This document shows positions 61,801-64,000 of a DNA stretch of 64,000 nt, piece after piece. Position numbers and translations under genes: made by a program. Below the pieces are notes generated by a model that saw only the letters and a program-made list of their open reading frames with translations, searched no databases and was not told the DNA's origin. The stretch spans positions 377,681-441,680 of the forward strand of contig NW_019091493.1 in assembly GCF_001949145.1 (NCBI RefSeq), in the 5' to 3' direction. Origin of the DNA: Acanthaster planci. Lineage: Eukaryota > Echinodermata > Asteroidea > Valvatida > Acanthasteridae. Every line of letters begins with the position of its first letter. The first letter of the stretch is position 1.

Positions 61801-63526
61801 CATCCCCTCAAAGGAAAACGAATCTTTTGTTGTTCAGGATGTCATATGCTGTTTTTTACGTCTGCATTGGAATTACATCTTAACACCAGGGGACTAAAGA
61901 GGGTGCGTGGTATAGTTAAAATAAATTTTATGCAAATGAATCTGATGTCACAACACGCGAGCATGTTTGGCCATGTGGGAGTATTCTTTTTGATCTTTAT
62001 TTTTTCTTCGTTTCTTCTCTTTTTTTTATTGGCAATTTTCATACATTGACTTTTCCTTCCTCTTTCCCGACCAAACATGTTATACATGTATGGGGTAACC
62101 ACTGAGCATTTTCATGATTCTTAAATATTTTCACTTTTCTTACAGCATTGTGTCAGGATACATATTAAACAGGAATTAGCATTGAAGATATCAGGCACAA
62201 ATCTAAGACTTTAGGAGAAAAAAGGGTCAGATCTTTAAAGCTTTAGACCCTGAAAGGGTGATTTTGTTAAGGTTATTGAAATCAGCACTGTTTTTGAATA
62301 GTTTGATTGCACTGTGAATCTTTCGTTTACTCAAAAGATTTCTTGTACGCAACACTTATTTAATATTATATGTGTATGTGCTTGGCCAGTCGTAAAGGAA
62401 CCATGCAATGAATTTTTATGAGGATTATTTTTGTGTAGGTCTGTGCTCTTCGGTATATGAAGATGGTTTGAAATCTTTTTGTGAGTTTTGTGAACTGAAA
62501 AGTGCACTTTCTAAGCATTCAAAATTGATCAAGCATTTCTCGACAAGTGAGGGCACTTTTGCTTTTATGTACATGTAAATCCAGGAATTGTTCACTGTTA
62601 ACTTTTAATGTTTTCATGTTTAAATTTTGACCTCCAAATTTGCCGTTGAAACATTTCTGAGAAAAGTTTGCTCACCGGATGTACATGTACTTACACAGCA
62701 AAAAAAAAGCTATAATAGCAGTGTTTGAAAAAATCTGGAAAAATTTGTGTTCAAATCAATGCAACATTGAGGTTGAGTGCCGTGGTTGAGATTCAAATGG
62801 AATTAGCTTAAAAATCTCTAAAACATGGACTAAAATAGCAAAACAAAAATTTTAAATTAGGTTAATTGAACCCAAAGGTGCAATTTCAAGGGTTTTAGTA
62901 AAATTTTGTGAAATATTTCTCTTCAATATCCCTTTAAACATGCATTGAAGACTGGTTCCAGAGAATGGATGTGACTAATGCCTGAGCTGCAGGCGAGGAC
63001 ATTATTAGCGTTCATTCGCCTGAGCCAGTCTTAAATGTTAATAAGTTTAAGCCAACCAAGTACATATTTGTTCCCTTTCAGTCAGAGAGTCAAAAGAGGT
63101 CAATATATGATAGTTTTCCAAAGAGTTTGTTCAAGAATTTTACTTTCATTTTCCCGAACACACTCATCCATTTTATGGTATATTTCTTGTGCAAGCAGTC
63201 GAGACAGATCTTGTTATATTGGCTTTTTGCGCATGGGTTCTGCGTGCTGCAACGCATACAGACCAGTATGAATGGATTGACCAATAGGAATGGATTTAAA
63301 CTATCTGGTATCCAGGTGCTAGCTCGTTGTTAGGCTGCGGGCATTGTCAAGTCGCAGCAGGCATTATCAAATCTTTAATACATGTTACACATTGTTGAAC
63401 CTGTCAAAGGTATACGTATTTATGAATGCCTGTTTACATTCATTACAAAATTGATGACATACAACAGCAAGCGAAGGAAGGACCTTAGATACATCATTCA
63501 TGGAATGTTCTTTTCTTTGGCTGCAG

Positions 63527-63631
63527 CTGATGCAGGACGCGGAGGAGAAGCGTCGAGCTCTAGAACAGGAATATGAGCAGGCTATCAGGGAGCTCAGGGA
63601 AAAACAGGAGGAGATCAGAAGACTGCAACAG
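63527..63631 (+). CDS. RIMBP2: RIM-BP-like exon 4 (35 codons, coiled coil)
   Basis: A 105-nt exon in phase 0. The acceptor is TTCTTTGGCTGCAG before CTGATGCAG; the donor is GTAGGT at 63632. The peptide starts LMQDAEEKRRALEQEYEQA, is exactly five heptads long, and ends KQEEIRRLQQ. By recall it matches the start of the shorter vertebrate RIMBP2 isoform, which has the form REAAERRQQLELEHDQA and then a KQQEIELLQ-like run, about half identical. A second possible acceptor lies 9 nt inside the exon (ATGCAG), which would drop Leu-Met-Gln and keep the frame. The next exon should continue the coiled coil beyond the window. Confidence 0.78.
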
Positions 63632-64000
63632 GTAGGTCATAGCCTGTCTCTCTGAGACTGAGACTCTCAGAATCTCAACTTCGACACTCACTGATTGGAT
63701 GTCATTGAGATATGTGAGGAAGAAGTGGTTGTGAATTCTCCCACAAGGTTGGCCTTAATCTGCTCCGAGCAGGAATAAAAGAGGGCATGTGTTGAAATGA
63801 AATTGACAGTCACTTTGAATGCACTCACCGTATAGGCATGCAAGTTTATGCACCTTTGATGTACAGCACGCTGAGTACGCGCAACAAATTTAGTCTGAAA
63901 TTGATGGTCTTTGTGTGCATGCCAAATGCGTGCAAGAACCCAGTGGGAAAACTTACCACCATCTGTCTTTCTTTCGCCGGTGAGGGCGCACTTCAGCTCA
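63632..64000 (+). other. Start of the next intron
   Basis: The sequence after the GTAGGT donor shows no further coiled-coil exon before the window ends, so the gene continues beyond it. Confidence 0.6.

Larger units (their letters stand above)
55546..63526 (+). other. Large intron between visible exons 3 and 4
   Basis: About 8.0 kb. It carries a copy of a dispersed repeat next to the donor, a GT-rich degenerate tract near 57234-57354, a relative of the 33-kb minisatellite element, two inverted-repeat elements and a TACATG cluster at 61755-61800, each listed separately. The rest, including 55870-57200, 59829-61700 and 61830-63500, shows no gene or repeat I recognise. Confidence 0.6.
44542..64000 (+). 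other. RIMBP2: RIM-binding-protein-like gene, partial (four internal exons seen)
   Basis: This is the span of the one gene that can be supported. Four exons with GT-AG borders lie in order on the plus strand and all are phase 0, so they join without frame correction into 134 residues of charged coiled coil with no stop. The order of motifs (LEKALSEERRKC, then QNALIQNTALARKNAELQEK, then NRECQKLRVEV, then AEEKRRALEQEYEQA) fits my recall of the coiled-coil N-terminal half of RIM-BP proteins. In the family this part precedes an SH3 domain, fibronectin III repeats and two more SH3 domains that bind RIM and calcium-channel tails at presynaptic active zones; none of those is inside the window. The symbol stands for the family, since invertebrates usually carry a single copy that predates the vertebrate RIMBP2/TSPOAP1/RIMBP3 split. 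A different coiled-coil protein remains possible. Confidence 0.7.

Overview
This window looks like nuclear DNA of a marine invertebrate, probably a deuterostome such as an echinoderm, hemichordate or cephalochordate. The reasons are large AT-leaning introns, GT-AG splicing, many short inverted-repeat (MITE-like) elements, tRNA-headed SINEs, several minisatellites, and many clusters of the self-complementary hexamer TACATG. The species call is inference. There are no bacterial operons, rRNA genes, CRISPR arrays or long intact open reading frames. Most ORFs over 60 codons appear to be chance or repeat-derived.

The only gene I can support well is on the plus strand in the last third. Four short exons at 44542-44625, 45463-45552, 55423-55545 and 63527-63631 have canonical splice sites. 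All are phase 0 at both ends and together encode 134 residues of continuous coiled coil. The peptide matches my recall of the N-terminal coiled-coil region of RIM-binding proteins (RIM-BP; vertebrate RIMBP2, TSPOAP1/BZRAP1, RIMBP3). These are active-zone scaffolds that link RIM to voltage-gated calcium channels. The SH3 and fibronectin III domains of the family are not in the window and would lie downstream. The introns are about 0.8, 9.9 and 8.0 kb.

The first 44.5 kb hold no exon I can call firmly. Weak exon candidates lie at 18444-18562 (in a CpG-rich peak), 27796-27900, 35767-35850 and 37621-37707; all four end in phase 0, which would fit the first firm exon. Three more peptide-level curiosities are at 9574-9720 (integrase-like), 22732-22860 (cysteine-rich) and 29501-29606 (VWC-like). 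This stretch is probably 5' intron or intergenic DNA.

Repeats by region: an inverted-repeat element (2598-2996); three SINE copies, all on the minus strand (7090-7290, 10292-10530, 50252-50530); a MITE pair (8669-8910, 16111-16342); a 26-bp minisatellite (12721-12847); a 426-bp MITE pair in opposite orientations (20115-20540, 54845-55270); a 241-bp near-perfect tandem duplication (27304-27785); a 12/24-bp array (33248-33510) with an unexpanded relative (58230-58370); a 36-bp array (34793-35081); a degenerate 60-bp array (38480-38830); a GC-rich fold-back element (41180-41465); a dispersed repeat pair (42757-42940, 55583-55770); a pogo/Tigger-like MITE (53301-53481); and two more terminal-inverted-repeat elements (58983-59289, 59509-59828).

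I did not find a clearly new system. The most useful leads are the inverted 426-bp copies that bracket two RIM-BP exons (a geometry known to favour circular RNA), the heptad-sized symmetrical exons, the fold-back element and the minisatellites.
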